Origin: Parabacteroides timonensis
GTDB lineage: Bacteria > Bacteroidota > Bacteroidia > Bacteroidales > Tannerellaceae
Length of the DNA: 64,000 nucleotides
Direction of reading: 5' to 3'
Assembly (NCBI RefSeq): GCF_900128505.1
Contig: NZ_LT669940.1
Coordinates: forward strand, 716,883 to 780,882
Part shown: one piece after another, positions 8,685 through 17,843 of the stretch
Numbering within the stretch: position 1 is the stretch's first letter
How the letters are laid out: each line of letters begins with the position of its first letter
Translations under genes and position numbers: made by a program
The notes under the pieces: model-generated
The model's database searches: none
What the model was told of the DNA's origin: nothing
The model's input: the letters and a program-made list of their open reading frames with translations, nothing else

Positions 8685-9158
8685 TTATCTATTAAGCATT
8701 CTCTTTACAGAACCGGCTGCAACAGCGATGATGATCAGGACCATCAAAATAACTGTAGAATAAATCCACATGTCTGTAACTTTCAGCCACAAAGGAATAT
8801 TGTATGCCTGAGAATCTGCATTCAGACCTTTCAAAGGAGTTGCGTCTCCCATAGAATAAGTAATGAACAACATGGCTGCGAAGCAAACAACAACGACCAA
8901 TGATGCTAATGCTGATTTAGGGCTAGTTTTCAGTAATGATGTAAACTGCCAGATCGCAAAAATCACTGTACTAACAATCGTAATGAAGAACAATACACTT
9001 GTCCAGTTGAGCAATAAGCCAGTATATATAGGCTCTTTCATTTCAACAGAAGGGTCTACAACGCCTCCTGCGTAGAACATACCCAATACAACAATACTGA
9101 TAATAGATGTGAGCAGTAATGTCCAGCTGGATATTTTTCTTATTTTAGTAACTGCCAT
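8685..9158 (-). CDS. Four-helix membrane protein in the exb operon
   Basis: I do not recognise a named family. The 157 residues contain four likely membrane helices (about 11-31, 47-69, 83-101 and 131-152), a short loop with WLKVTDMW before the last helix, and a basic C-terminus (VKRMLNR). It lies 9 bp after exbB and 38 bp before exbD, so it is part of the energy-transduction operon. A similar membrane gene occurs at this place in other Bacteroidales exb operons, which suggests an accessory motor subunit. That role is inferred from position only. Confidence 0.75.
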   Translation of the reverse strand: MAVTKIRKISSWTLLLTSIISIVVLGMFYAGGVVDPSVEMKEPIYTGLLLNWTSVLFFITIVSTVIFAIWQFTSLLKTSPKSALASLVVVVCFAAMLFITYSMGDATPLKGLNADSQAYNIPLWLKVTDMWIYSTVILMVLIIIAVAAGSVKRMLNR

Positions 9159-9167
9159 AATTCTGAA

Positions 9168-9914
9168 TTATTTTTTGAATTTAAGGTTGTATTTGATAAC
9201 CATATCAAGCAATGTAATAGAAGCATCTTCCATCTGGTTCAGGATAGCTTCCAGTTTGCTCAATAAATAGTTATAGAATACCTGAAGGATCAAAGCAACA
9301 ACAAGACCACCTACTGTTGTGATCAAAGCCACTTTCATACCACCAGCAACAACCGTCGGGCTGATATCACCAACTTGTTCGATTTTATCGAACGCCATAA
9401 CCATACCAACTACAGTACCCAAGAATCCTAATGACGGAGCCATAGCGATAAACAATGTGATCCAAGACATGTTCTTTTCCAAAAGACCACCCTGTACACC
9501 ACCGTAAGAAACGATTGATTTTTCAACAACGTCGATACCCTGGTCAATTCTCATCAAACCTTGATATGCGATAGAAGCGATAGGACCTCTTGTGTCGCGA
9601 GCAATAGCTTTTGCACCTTCTACATCACCTTTGTCAAGTGCATCTTCGATACCTTTTAATAATTTGCTAGCATTAGTTTCAGCTAAGTTTAGATAAATAA
9701 TTCTTTCAAGACAGAAAGCCAAACCGAAAATCAAAGCGATAGCAACCAAACTCATGAAGTCTGCACCACCCTCGATGAACTTAACTTTTAAAGCCTGGTA
9801 CATACCACCTTCAACAACTTGTTCAGCTCCGGCTGCAGCGTCCTGCGCGAATGCTACGGTAGAGATTCCAAGGGCACATAAACCCATGAATGTTTTTGCA
9901 AAATACTTTTTCAT
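9168..9914 (-). CDS. exbB: ExbB/TolQ/MotA family proton channel protein
   Basis: This 248-residue protein has an N-terminal segment ending in AFAQDAAAG that looks like a signal peptide or extra helix. The three core MotA/TolQ/ExbB helices follow, at about residues 55-75, 145-175 (APSLGFLGTVVGMV) and 190-220 (GGMKVALITTVGGLVVALI). It forms the proton channel of the TonB motor with the two ExbD proteins downstream. tonB itself lies about 2.2 kb away, separated by tRNA-Ser, tatD and a prenyl synthase, rather than in the operon. No clear -7 box was found before the start. Confidence 0.94.
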   Translation of the reverse strand: MKKYFAKTFMGLCALGISTVAFAQDAAAGAEQVVEGGMYQALKVKFIEGGADFMSLVAIALIFGLAFCLERIIYLNLAETNASKLLKGIEDALDKGDVEGAKAIARDTRGPIASIAYQGLMRIDQGIDVVEKSIVSYGGVQGGLLEKNMSWITLFIAMAPSLGFLGTVVGMVMAFDKIEQVGDISPTVVAGGMKVALITTVGGLVVALILQVFYNYLLSKLEAILNQMEDASITLLDMVIKYNLKFKK

Positions 9915-9994
9915 TGTGTGTTTAATTTTTAAGATTAATAATTCTCTTATTTGTTTTTATTTTTGTTGTTAATAATATCCTCATGGTACCTAAG

Positions 9995-10082
9995 CGGAGA
10001 GAGCGGGATTCGAACCCGCGATACACTTTAGGCGTATACACGCTTTCCAGGCGTGCCTCTTCAACCACTCGAGCATCTCTCC
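9995..10082 (-). tRNA. tRNA-Ser (GGA anticodon)
   Basis: On the minus strand this folds as an 88-nt class II tRNA: acceptor GGAGAGA pairing with TCTCTCC, anticodon arm CACGC-CTGGAAA-GCGTG giving anticodon GGA, a long variable arm (TATACGCC...), and the T arm GGGTTCGAATCCC. CCA is not encoded after the G discriminator. Confidence 0.95.
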
Positions 10083-10232
10083 AATTTTCAGCCTTTGTCT
10101 CCTCTAAAACGAGCGCAAAATACGAAAAAAATCGCATATCCAAACGTTTCAGTGCACAAATCTAAAGTTTTTGCTTGACATATACACAATATCTGACGGA
10201 ATAAATTTGGTCTTCCAGCTGAAAAAGTCAAA

Positions 10233-11018
10233 CTACGCATGTTTATTAGTAATTTTAAATAAATCCAGTGCGTTTTTTCTTGTTATTTCTACCGTTTCAT
10301 CCAATGTAAGGCTATATGTGTCCGCTACCTTTTCTGCCGTTTTCCATATATATACGGGTTCATTTCGTTTCCCCCGATATGGTACAGGCGCCAGGTATGG
10401 AGCGTCAGTTTCGAGTACTATACTGTTAATGTCGGTAGATAAAATTGTCTCCGACAGTTTTGAATTTTTAAAGGTAATTACCCCGTTAATACCCAATTTG
10501 AATTTTTTCAATTTCTTAATTTCTTCCAGGTCTGTATTGGTACCTGTAAAACTGTGGAAAACTCCCTTCAGTTTGTCGGCTCCTACTTTATGGATACTTT
10601 CAAGAACTTCCGGGTAAGCCTCTCTTGTATGGATCGCAATCGGGAGATCGAGATCGATGCTCCATTTCAGTTGTTCTTCGAATACGATTTTCTGTTCTTT
10701 CAGGTATGTCTTATCCCAGTATAAGTCTATTCCGATCTCTCCAATACCACAATAAGGGCGTTTGCCGAGATAAGATTCCGTTTTTTTTAGCGTGTCAATA
10801 TAGTGTTCGTCCACACTTGTCGGGTGCAATCCCATCATCGGATAGGCAAAATCGGGAAAACGGTCGCATAGGTCATGCATCCGTTCTACCGTTGTGAGAT
10901 CGACATTCGGGAGAAGCAACGTATCGATACCTGATTTCAGGGCGGCATCAACCAGTGCATCTTGTTCCAGGTCGAATTCTTCCAGGTACAGATGGTTATG
11001 TGTATCTATTAAATTCAT
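10233..11018 (-). CDS. tatD: TatD family metal-dependent hydrolase (DNase)
   Basis: 261 residues with the full TatD metal-site set: DTHNHLY at residues 5-11, GEIGIDLYWD near residue 97, IHTREA near residue 130, HSFTG near residue 155 and ETDAPYLAP near residue 205. Family members are 3'-5' exonucleases or other amidohydrolase-fold enzymes; the physiological substrate is uncertain. Its start is only 4 bp after the stop of the polyprenyl synthase, so the two form an operon. Confidence 0.93.
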   Translation of the reverse strand: MNLIDTHNHLYLEEFDLEQDALVDAALKSGIDTLLLPNVDLTTVERMHDLCDRFPDFAYPMMGLHPTSVDEHYIDTLKKTESYLGKRPYCGIGEIGIDLYWDKTYLKEQKIVFEEQLKWSIDLDLPIAIHTREAYPEVLESIHKVGADKLKGVFHSFTGTNTDLEEIKKLKKFKLGINGVITFKNSKLSETILSTDINSIVLETDAPYLAPVPYRGKRNEPVYIWKTAEKVADTYSLTLDETVEITRKNALDLFKITNKHA

Positions 11019-11022
11019 GTGA

Positions 11023-11997
11023 TTAAGACTGGCGATACATTAAATGGTTACTTACTTCTTTTAATATAGTCAGTTTTTCCGGTAATACATTTAATGCGGA
11101 GAGATGTTCCATTGCTTTGTCGTAATATCCCTGCATTTTAGCCGTCGTGATATCTTTTAGATTTAATGTATTGTATATGGCGGTGATTGCCTTGATTTTC
11201 TCAGCAGGGTTGAAAGACTCTTTTCCGATCCAGTCTTTTAGGATTTGCTTTTGTTCCATGTTGGCGAGTTCAAAAGCATGTATCAGTAGGAATGTTTTCT
11301 TGTTGCAGATAATGTCTCCACCGATATTTTTACCGAATGTTGCTGTATCTCCATATACATCCAGCAGATCATCCTGCAATTGGAATGCGAGTCCGATGTT
11401 TATTCCGAACTCATAAAGATTCGTGGCATCTTCTTTGGATGCACCTCCCATGATAGCACCAGCTTTTAAGCTACAGGCAAGTAGAACAGCGGTTTTTAAC
11501 CGGATCATTTCTATATATTCCGCTTCTGTAACATCTGTCCGTGATTCAAACTCCATATCATATTGCTGACCTCCGCATATCTCGAGTGCAGTGGCTGTGA
11601 ACAGGTCGAACACTTCTTTCAGATGTTCCGGTTCGGTTTTTCCGATCAATTGATAAGCGGCTATCAACATTGCATCTCCCGAAAGGATTGCTGTGTTGTC
11701 ATTCCATACCTTATGAACTGTCGGTTTGTTTCTTCTTTTGTCAGCCTTATCCATCAGGTCGTCATGCAATAGGGTAAAGTTGTGGAAAACTTCTATTCCC
11801 AATGCCGGGTTGATTGCGTTGTCTACATTTTCGCGGTATAAATTACAAGCCATTAATGCCAAAGCCGGACGGATCCTTTTTCCTCCCAATGACAGTATGT
11901 ATTCGATCGGGTCGTATAAACTTTTAGGGGGATATTCGAAACTGAGTTGAGATATTTCGTTTTCTATTTTTTGCAGGATCTCGTTGAAAGATAACAT
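11023..11997 (-). CDS. Polyprenyl diphosphate synthase
   Basis: This 324-residue trans-isoprenyl diphosphate synthase has both Asp-rich motifs: the first as LLHDDLMDKADKRR near residue 80, the second as FQLQDDLLDVYGD near residue 210. The GGKRIRP near residue 35 binds isopentenyl diphosphate. It adds C5 units to an allylic diphosphate to make farnesyl or longer prenyl chains for quinones and undecaprenyl carriers. Small residues near the first motif do not let me fix chain length confidently. It is the first gene of a two-gene operon with tatD and follows the tonB terminator. Confidence 0.9.
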   Translation of the reverse strand: MLSFNEILQKIENEISQLSFEYPPKSLYDPIEYILSLGGKRIRPALALMACNLYRENVDNAINPALGIEVFHNFTLLHDDLMDKADKRRNKPTVHKVWNDNTAILSGDAMLIAAYQLIGKTEPEHLKEVFDLFTATALEICGGQQYDMEFESRTDVTEAEYIEMIRLKTAVLLACSLKAGAIMGGASKEDATNLYEFGINIGLAFQLQDDLLDVYGDTATFGKNIGGDIICNKKTFLLIHAFELANMEQKQILKDWIGKESFNPAEKIKAITAIYNTLNLKDITTAKMQGYYDKAMEHLSALNVLPEKLTILKEVSNHLMYRQS

Positions 11998-12027
11998 ATC
12001 GATATTGAATTATAGATAAGACAAAAT

Positions 12028-12061
12028 AAAAAAAGGCTGCAAGTTTACAGCAGCCTTTTTA
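12028..12061 (-). terminator. Terminator of tonB
   Basis: AAAAAGGCTGC pairs with GCAGCCTTTTT around AAGTTTACA. It lies directly downstream of the minus-strand tonB stop codon. Confidence 0.85.
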
Positions 12062-12077
12062 ATATGTTTAGAAATTA

Positions 12078-12767
12078 TTATTGTAATCTGAAAGTTACAG
12101 GTACTGTATATTTTACACGTACAGGTTTACCTCTCTGCTTACCAGGAGACCATTTGGGCATGCTATTGATCACACGCAAGGCTTCTTTATCCAAAGATGG
12201 GTCTACACCACGGATAACTTCTGCGTCTACAATAGAACCGTCACGGTTTACAACGAACGAACAAGTTACACGACCTTGAATACCGTTTTCCTGTGCAATA
12301 ACCGGATACTTGATTGATTTTGCAAGGTATTTCAGCAATTCACCCTGTCCACCCGGGAATTCCGGCATTGTTTCTACGACTGTGAAGATCTGTTGAGCAG
12401 ATTCTTCTTCTTCTTCCACAACTGCAGGTGCCACATAAGCTTCAACCTGTGCTGAAGTCTGGTCATCCTCAGATGAGATAAGATCCACTTGATCCAGTTC
12501 CACGTCGTCATCCACAATGTTCAGTTGTTCTACTGCAGCAGGTGCTGGTGGTGGGGGTGGTGGAGGAGGCGTATCCTCCGGTCTTGTAATTTCAATTTCC
12601 TCTTCAGCGATGATATCAGCGACGCCTTCTGTTTGGACTACCTGAATATCACGGGTTCCCCATTCAAACCCAACGAATAGAACGGCTAAGCCAACAACCA
12701 TACCCATCAGGATACCGAGTGTTTTGCCCCCTTCTAAGTCCGCTTTCGGTGATTTCTTAATTTCCAT
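12078..12767 (-). CDS. tonB: TonB energy-transducing protein
   Basis: 229 residues from the ATG at 12767. A longer frame starts at 12806, but the -7 box at 12804-12811 overlaps that ATG, so it is rejected. Layout: a short cytoplasmic lead, one membrane helix (about residues 19-38, GILMGMVVGLAVLFVGFEWG), a Pro-rich spacer (TPPPPPPPPAP), an acidic linker, and a C-terminal TonB domain with YPVIAQENGIQGRV and WSPGKQRGKPVRVKY. It passes motor energy to outer-membrane SusC-like and TonB receptors. Confidence 0.94.
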   Translation of the reverse strand: MEIKKSPKADLEGGKTLGILMGMVVGLAVLFVGFEWGTRDIQVVQTEGVADIIAEEEIEITRPEDTPPPPPPPPAPAAVEQLNIVDDDVELDQVDLISSEDDQTSAQVEAYVAPAVVEEEEESAQQIFTVVETMPEFPGGQGELLKYLAKSIKYPVIAQENGIQGRVTCSFVVNRDGSIVDAEVIRGVDPSLDKEALRVINSMPKWSPGKQRGKPVRVKYTVPVTFRLQ

Positions 12768-12803
12768 ACTCTTATAATGTTTAAATATGTGTTTTCCAGT
12801 ACG

Positions 12804-12811
12804 CAAAAATA
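12804..12811 (-). promoter_or_regulatory. -7 promoter box for tonB
   Basis: TATTTTTG on the minus strand fits TAnnTTTG, with an ATTG about 17 bp upstream. It sets the tonB start at 12767. Confidence 0.55.
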
Positions 12812-12958
12812 CAAATTATTTTATATATCAATAGTAAACTGGGAAAAATACTTCTATATTTTCGTTTTTTTTTGAACCGAAAGAAAAATAACGGTGTTTA
12901 TATACCTTTTTCCTGTTTTTTCCGTTTCTGTTTATGAAATATGTTACAACCGTATTTA

Positions 12959-12966
12959 TATCTTTG
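12959..12966 (+). promoter_or_regulatory. -7 promoter box for porQ operon
   Basis: TATCTTTG is a perfect TAnnTTTG. It lies downstream of the first possible ATG (12941) and 20 bp before the ATG at 12986, which supports the later start. Confidence 0.6.
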
Positions 12967-12985
12967 TACGCATTTGTTGAAAAAT

Positions 12986-13987
12986 ATGAGAAATATATTA
13001 GCTGTATTGTTCCTTTCGTTCTTTATACAATCTGTCGCGGCACAAACCGGAGAGCAGGTGTTTACTTTTTTGAACTACCCTTCATCGACCAGGGCGAATG
13101 CTCTTGGAGGTCATACCGTGTCCCTGATAGAAAGAGATCCCTCCCTTATTTTTCATAACCCGGCTTTGCTTGGGGGGGAAATGGACGGTATGATAAACCT
13201 GAACTATATGAATTATATAGCAGACGTAAATGTTGGAAGTGCCCTGTTTACAAAAGCGTTCCGTGAACGTGGAGCCTGGGGGGTAGGAGTCAATTATTTC
13301 CATAACGGGAAGTTTATTGGGATGGATGAACATAATCAGCCGACTGCCGATTTTACGGCAAACGATATTGCTGTCAATGGTTTTTTCTCGTATGATTTAT
13401 CGGAACGTTGGCGCGGAGGTGTTTCTATGAAGTTCCTCTATTCCAATTATGATATTTATACCTCGTTGGGACTTGCGGTGGATGCCGGGTTGAGTTATTA
13501 TAATTCGGAAAAAGAGTTCTCTTTCGGGTTTGTGTTCAAAAATATAGGTGCACAGTTGAAACCCTATAATGATGACCGTCAGAAAATGCCTTGGGATATT
13601 CAGATGGGTATTTCAAAAAAGATGAATCATGCCCCTTTCCGCCTATCCGTTACAGCTATGCATCTGAATCGTTGGAAATTCGACTATCTGGATGAGACAG
13701 ATCCCGATTATAAAGGTGATAACTTCGCCCAGGCATTGTTTAAGCATTTTGTATTCGGAGTAGATTATATACCCAGTGAGAATTTCTGGATTGGTGTCGG
13801 TTTTAATCCGAAGACAAAGATGGATATGAAGCTCCAAGGGGGAGGAAATGGGTTATCCGGTTTCTCGGCCGGTGCCGGCGTGAAGATCAAAATGTTCGAC
13901 GTAGGTGTTTCTTTCGCCAAATATCATCCTTCAGCCATGTCGATGATGGTCAGCGTTTCTACTACACTGGCCGATTTTAAACCTTGA
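12986..13987 (+). CDS. porQ: PorQ-like type IX secretion system protein
   Basis: From the ATG at 12986 the product is 333 residues with a clear signal peptide (MRNILAVLFLSFFIQSVAAQ). It is followed by a body full of alternating aromatic/polar strands, as in PorV/PorQ outer-membrane barrels. FLNYPSSTRANALGGH and DPSLIFHNPALL near the N-terminus are typical of PorQ. PorQ is a beta-barrel associated with the T9SS attachment machinery that handles cargo with C-terminal sorting domains. Here it opens an operon with cmk (19 bp) and ispH (12 bp). Its presence agrees with the T9SS cargo genes at 33-44 kb. Confidence 0.85.
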   Translation: MRNILAVLFLSFFIQSVAAQTGEQVFTFLNYPSSTRANALGGHTVSLIERDPSLIFHNPALLGGEMDGMINLNYMNYIADVNVGSALFTKAFRERGAWGVGVNYFHNGKFIGMDEHNQPTADFTANDIAVNGFFSYDLSERWRGGVSMKFLYSNYDIYTSLGLAVDAGLSYYNSEKEFSFGFVFKNIGAQLKPYNDDRQKMPWDIQMGISKKMNHAPFRLSVTAMHLNRWKFDYLDETDPDYKGDNFAQALFKHFVFGVDYIPSENFWIGVGFNPKTKMDMKLQGGGNGLSGFSAGAGVKIKMFDVGVSFAKYHPSAMSMMVSVSTTLADFKP

Positions 13988-14006
13988 AAATATAATTAAA
14001 GTAAGA

Positions 14007-14696
14007 ATGAAAAAGATAGTGATCGCCATCGATGGTGTTTCTTCAACAGGAAAAAGTACTATGGCAAAAGATCTCGCCAAAGAGATCGGTTATACATATA
14101 TAGATACCGGAGCTATGTACCGGGCTGTAACATTATATTGTATTCAGCATAATCTGTTCAAAGGAGACCGGATCGATGAGGAAAAGCTCGAGGCGGCAAT
14201 GAACGATATCCATATATCCCTTCGTTTCAATCCGGAAACCGGACGGCCTGATACTTACCTGAACGGTGTTAAAGTTGAAAAAGAAATACGCGGAATGGAA
14301 GTGGCAAATTGGGTCAGTCCTGTGGCCACGTTGGGATTTGTCCGTCGTGCCCTGGTTGCCATGCAGCAGGAGATGGGTAAAGAAAAAGGGATCATAATGG
14401 ACGGGAGAGATATCGGAACTGTGGTTTTCCCAGATGCAGAACTGAAAATATATGTAACCGCCAGTCCGGAGGTCCGAGCGCAACGTCGTCTGGACGAACT
14501 GAAAGCTAAAGGGGAGGTTGCGTCTTATGAGGAAGTTCTTGAAAATGTGAAAACCCGCGATCATATCGATTCGACCCGTAAGGAAAGTCCCCTGCGTAAA
14601 GCAGACGATGCGTTAGTATTGGATAACTCGCGTATGACCATTGCTGAACAAAAAGCATGGCTGCTTGTTCAATATGAAAAAGCTATCTCTAAATAG
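14007..14696 (+). CDS. cmk: Cytidylate kinase
   Basis: 229 residues, the usual size for bacterial CMP kinase, which converts CMP and dCMP to diphosphates. The P-loop GVSSTGKST is at residues 10-18, DTGAMYRAVT follows near residue 36, and IMDGRDIGTVVFPDAELKIY near residue 130 is the family's NMP-binding signature. LDNSRMT lies near the C-terminus. It is the middle gene of porQ-cmk-ispH and probably relies on the porQ promoter. Confidence 0.96.
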   Translation: MKKIVIAIDGVSSTGKSTMAKDLAKEIGYTYIDTGAMYRAVTLYCIQHNLFKGDRIDEEKLEAAMNDIHISLRFNPETGRPDTYLNGVKVEKEIRGMEVANWVSPVATLGFVRRALVAMQQEMGKEKGIIMDGRDIGTVVFPDAELKIYVTASPEVRAQRRLDELKAKGEVASYEEVLENVKTRDHIDSTRKESPLRKADDALVLDNSRMTIAEQKAWLLVQYEKAISK

Positions 14697-14708
14697 GTAA
14701 CAGTTACA

Positions 14709-15581
14709 ATGATTGAAGTAGAAATAGATAAAGGCTCTGGCTTCTGCTTTGGGGTGGTGACAGCTATTGAAAGTGCAGAACGTGAACTCAACAATACCGA
14801 TATATTATATTGTTTAGGAGATATCGTGCATAATAGCCTGGAGGTCGAGCGATTGCAGGCACATGGCTTGCGGACGATTGATCATAGCGAGTTCTCTACT
14901 TTGAAAGGTAAAAAAGTCTTGCTTCGTGCTCATGGAGAACCCCCTTCAACCTATGAAATTGCCCGGCAGAACGATATAACGATCGTCGATGCCACTTGTC
15001 CGGTAGTTCTTCAATTACAACGTAAAATACATAAATGTTACCAGGAAACCCGTATCAACAATACGCAACTGGTCATATACGGAAAGAAAGGACACGCCGA
15101 AGTGAACGGACTTGTCGGACAGACGGAAGGAACCGCCATTGTCGTGGAAAAGATCGAAGACCTGGATCGTCTGGATTTTAACCGAGATATCTGCCTGTTC
15201 TCCCAGACCACCAAGTCGCTCGACGGTTTTCGTAAAGTAGTGAAAGAGATAGAACAGCGTAGAGCAGAAAATGTCCGCTTTGAATATCACGATACCATCT
15301 GTCGCCAGGTAGCCAATCGTCTTCCCAATATCAAAACTTTTGCATCCGGCCATGATTGGGTCTATTTTGTTGCCGGGAAGAAAAGTTCGAACGGAAAGAT
15401 GTTGCTGGAGGAATGTCGTAAGGCAAATCCTAACACGATCTTCATTTCGGAAGTGAAGGAGATTACCGAACCGCTTCCGGCCGGAGTACGCCGGGTAGGC
15501 GTTTGTGGGGCCACATCCACTCCGAAATGGTTGATGGAAGAGGTGGCTGTCCGTATTCAGGAACTGAATGCCGGGCGTTGA
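14709..15581 (+). CDS. ispH: 4-hydroxy-3-methylbut-2-enyl diphosphate reductase
   Basis: IspH is the last enzyme of the MEP isoprenoid pathway and makes isopentenyl and dimethylallyl diphosphate using an iron-sulfur cluster. The 290 residues carry the three expected cluster cysteines: Cys13 (GSGFCFG), Cys97 (DATCPVV) and one near 197 (DTICRQ). RAHGEPPS near residue 80 and CGATSTPKW near residue 265 are substrate-site segments. It follows cmk by 12 bp. Its product feeds the polyprenyl synthase at 11.0 kb. Confidence 0.96.
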   Translation: MIEVEIDKGSGFCFGVVTAIESAERELNNTDILYCLGDIVHNSLEVERLQAHGLRTIDHSEFSTLKGKKVLLRAHGEPPSTYEIARQNDITIVDATCPVVLQLQRKIHKCYQETRINNTQLVIYGKKGHAEVNGLVGQTEGTAIVVEKIEDLDRLDFNRDICLFSQTTKSLDGFRKVVKEIEQRRAENVRFEYHDTICRQVANRLPNIKTFASGHDWVYFVAGKKSSNGKMLLEECRKANPNTIFISEVKEITEPLPAGVRRVGVCGATSTPKWLMEEVAVRIQELNAGR

Positions 15582-15642
15582 TAGAATGATTAAGATTTCA
15601 TTAAGTTTCAGAGAAAATGAAAGAATGTTGGCAAATAATTAT

Positions 15643-15650
15643 TATTTTTG
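15643..15650 (+). promoter_or_regulatory. -7 promoter box for pfkA
   Basis: TATTTTTG fits TAnnTTTG, 27 bp before the pfkA start, so pfkA need not depend on the porQ operon. Confidence 0.5.
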
Positions 15651-15677
15651 CCGCGAATAATATAAAATAAAGACGCT

Positions 15678-16658
15678 ATGTCTACTATTAAATGTATTGG
15701 CATTTTAACGTCCGGAGGTGATGCTCCCGGAATGAACGCTGCCATCCGTGCAGTGACGCGTTCCGCTATTTATAACGGGATTAGGGTTAAAGGTATTTTT
15801 CGAGGCTACAGAGGATTGATCACAGGTGAAATTGAAGAATTCAAGACTCAGAATGTAAGTAACATTATCCAGCGTGGTGGAACAATATTGAAAACAGCTC
15901 GTTGTATGGAGTTCAAAACTCCTGAAGGCCGTAAGCAGGCATACGATAAGTTGGTGGAAGAAGGTATCGATGCATTGATCGCAATCGGTGGGGACGGTAC
16001 ATTGACCGGTGCCCGCATATTTGCACAGGAATTCAATTATCCGATAGTCGGTGTTCCGGGTACGATCGATAACGACCTGTATGGTACGGATGTTACGATC
16101 GGATACGACACAGCCCTGAATACTATCATGGAATGTGTGGATAAGATTCGCGATACAGCTACCTCCCACGATCGTTTGTTCTTTATCGAAGTGATGGGAC
16201 GAGATGCAGGTTTCCTTGCATTGAACGGTGCGATTGCTTCAGGTGCAGAAGCTGCGATCATCCCGGAAATATCTATGGAGAAGGACCAGTTGGCGGAAAT
16301 GATCGAAAATGGTTTCCGTAAATCAAAAAACAGTAGTATCGTACTGGTTGCCGAAAGTGAAGTAACCGGCGGTGCGATGGGTGTGGCCGAACGTGTAAAG
16401 AATGAATATCCCCAGTTCGATGTTCGTGTCTCTATCTTGGGACACTTGCAGCGTGGTGGATCGCCTACGGCACAAGACCGTATCCTGGCAACCCGTATGG
16501 GAGTCGGAGCTGTCGATGCGTTACTGGACGATCAGCGTAACGTGATGATGGGTATACAGAATGACCAGATCGTATACGTGCCGTTCTCCAAGGCTATTAA
16601 GAATGATAAACCGATCAACCGTGATTTATTGAATACACTTCGTGTGTCTTCCATCTAA
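15678..16658 (+). CDS. pfkA: ATP-dependent 6-phosphofructokinase
   Basis: 326 residues, typical for bacterial PfkA, which phosphorylates fructose 6-phosphate in glycolysis. Motifs: SGGDAPGMNAAIR near residue 11, GGDGTLTG near residue 103 (Gly rather than the Asp of PPi-dependent enzymes, supporting ATP use), PGTIDND near residue 125 with the catalytic Asp, MGRDAGFLAL near residue 170, and LGHLQRGGSPTAQDR near residue 250. It has its own -7 box and ends at a terminator shared with the convergent meaB operon. Confidence 0.96.
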   Translation: MSTIKCIGILTSGGDAPGMNAAIRAVTRSAIYNGIRVKGIFRGYRGLITGEIEEFKTQNVSNIIQRGGTILKTARCMEFKTPEGRKQAYDKLVEEGIDALIAIGGDGTLTGARIFAQEFNYPIVGVPGTIDNDLYGTDVTIGYDTALNTIMECVDKIRDTATSHDRLFFIEVMGRDAGFLALNGAIASGAEAAIIPEISMEKDQLAEMIENGFRKSKNSSIVLVAESEVTGGAMGVAERVKNEYPQFDVRVSILGHLQRGGSPTAQDRILATRMGVGAVDALLDDQRNVMMGIQNDQIVYVPFSKAIKNDKPINRDLLNTLRVSSI

Positions 16659-16679
16659 ACATGAGTTGTCAGAAATAAA

Positions 16680-16711
16680 TAAACCCCGCCGGATAGCAAT
16701 CTGGCGGGGTT
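16680..16711. terminator. Bidirectional terminator between pfkA and meaB
   Basis: AAACCCCGCC pairs with GGCGGGGTTT around a 12-nt loop and serves both convergent genes. Confidence 0.85.
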
Positions 16712-16731
16712 TATTCGTTTTAGGCTATACC

Positions 16732-17826
16732 TTATTTCTTCGATAAATTGTCCAGGAATAAATCCATCATCCGTTTAGCTGCGACAAACGAGCTGATCTC
16801 GTTGTTCAACACCTGTTGCTCTGTCGGTATCAGCATGCCTTCAACGGCGGGATTATGATAGAATGTTTCACGTAATGTATCGTTGATACTTTCATACATC
16901 CAGTACTTGGCCTGTTCATTCCGTTTGTAATTGAAGTAGCCGTTTTTCTTGGTAAACTCCATGTATTCGCCTACCATATCCCAGATTTCCTTGATTCCGA
17001 TGTTGTAATAACCTGAGTAGGTCAATACTTTGGGGAACCATCCGGAATCTGCGGGCGGGAAAAGATGCAGGGCATTTCTGAACTGTGCAGCCGCCAGATT
17101 CGCTTTGTCGATATTATCGCCGTCTGCTTTATTGATAATGATACCGTCTGCCATCTCCATGATACCACGTTTGATACCTTGCAGTTCGTCCCCTGTTCCT
17201 GCCAGTTGGATAAGTAGGAAGAAGTCGACCATTGAATGTACGGCCGTTTCGCTTTGTCCGACACCTACTGTTTCTACGAATACGGTATCAAAACCGGCAG
17301 CTTCACACAAAACTATCGTTTCACGTGTTTTACGTGCCACACCACCCAGTGAACCTGCCGATGGCGAAGGGCGGATGAACGCGTCTTTTTCGCGTGACAA
17401 AGCTTCCATACGGGTCTTATCTCCCAGGATACTACCTTTGGAGCGTTCGCTACTCGGGTCGATGGCCAGTACGGCCAACTTACGTCCTTCTTTGATCAGA
17501 TGCATGCCGAAAACATCGATGGAGGTACTCTTTCCTGCACCGGGTACTCCGGTAATACCGATACGAACCGATTTTCCGGCAAAAGGAAGACATTTTTCGA
17601 TGATTTCCTGAGCTAATTGCTGATGCTCATATTTAGCACTTTCAACCAAGGTCACAGCCTGGCTGAGGATAGTTATATTTCCTTTCAGTATCCCTTCTAC
17701 AAATTCGGAAGGGGTATATGCTTTACGTTGAGGTCTTTTGAGATACGGGTTTACAGTCGGTACGTCGGCTACTCCCTTGTTTACCTTTAATCCTCTGTAA
17801 AGATCGTCGTTTTCGGGATGTTCCAT
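16732..17826 (-). CDS. meaB: MeaB/ArgK family GTPase (methylmalonyl-CoA mutase chaperone)
   Basis: A 364-residue G3E-family GTPase. P-loop GVPGAGKST is near residues 93-101, the DPSS switch segment follows (AIDPSSERSKGSILGD), ETVGVGQSE is near residue 180, and NKADGDN near residue 228 gives guanine specificity. MeaB loads and protects the adenosylcobalamin cofactor of methylmalonyl-CoA mutase, which Bacteroidales use in the succinate-to-propionate route. The mutase genes are not in this window. It is 17 bp downstream of the longer DUF1573 gene and may be co-transcribed with it. Confidence 0.94.
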   Translation of the reverse strand: MEHPENDDLYRGLKVNKGVADVPTVNPYLKRPQRKAYTPSEFVEGILKGNITILSQAVTLVESAKYEHQQLAQEIIEKCLPFAGKSVRIGITGVPGAGKSTSIDVFGMHLIKEGRKLAVLAIDPSSERSKGSILGDKTRMEALSREKDAFIRPSPSAGSLGGVARKTRETIVLCEAAGFDTVFVETVGVGQSETAVHSMVDFFLLIQLAGTGDELQGIKRGIMEMADGIIINKADGDNIDKANLAAAQFRNALHLFPPADSGWFPKVLTYSGYYNIGIKEIWDMVGEYMEFTKKNGYFNYKRNEQAKYWMYESINDTLRETFYHNPAVEGMLIPTEQQVLNNEISSFVAAKRMMDLFLDNLSKK

Positions 17827-17843
17827 GTTTAATTGACAATTTA

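Noticed and set aside
9922..10143. Minus-strand open frame over tRNA-Ser
   Set aside because: It is a translated tRNA.
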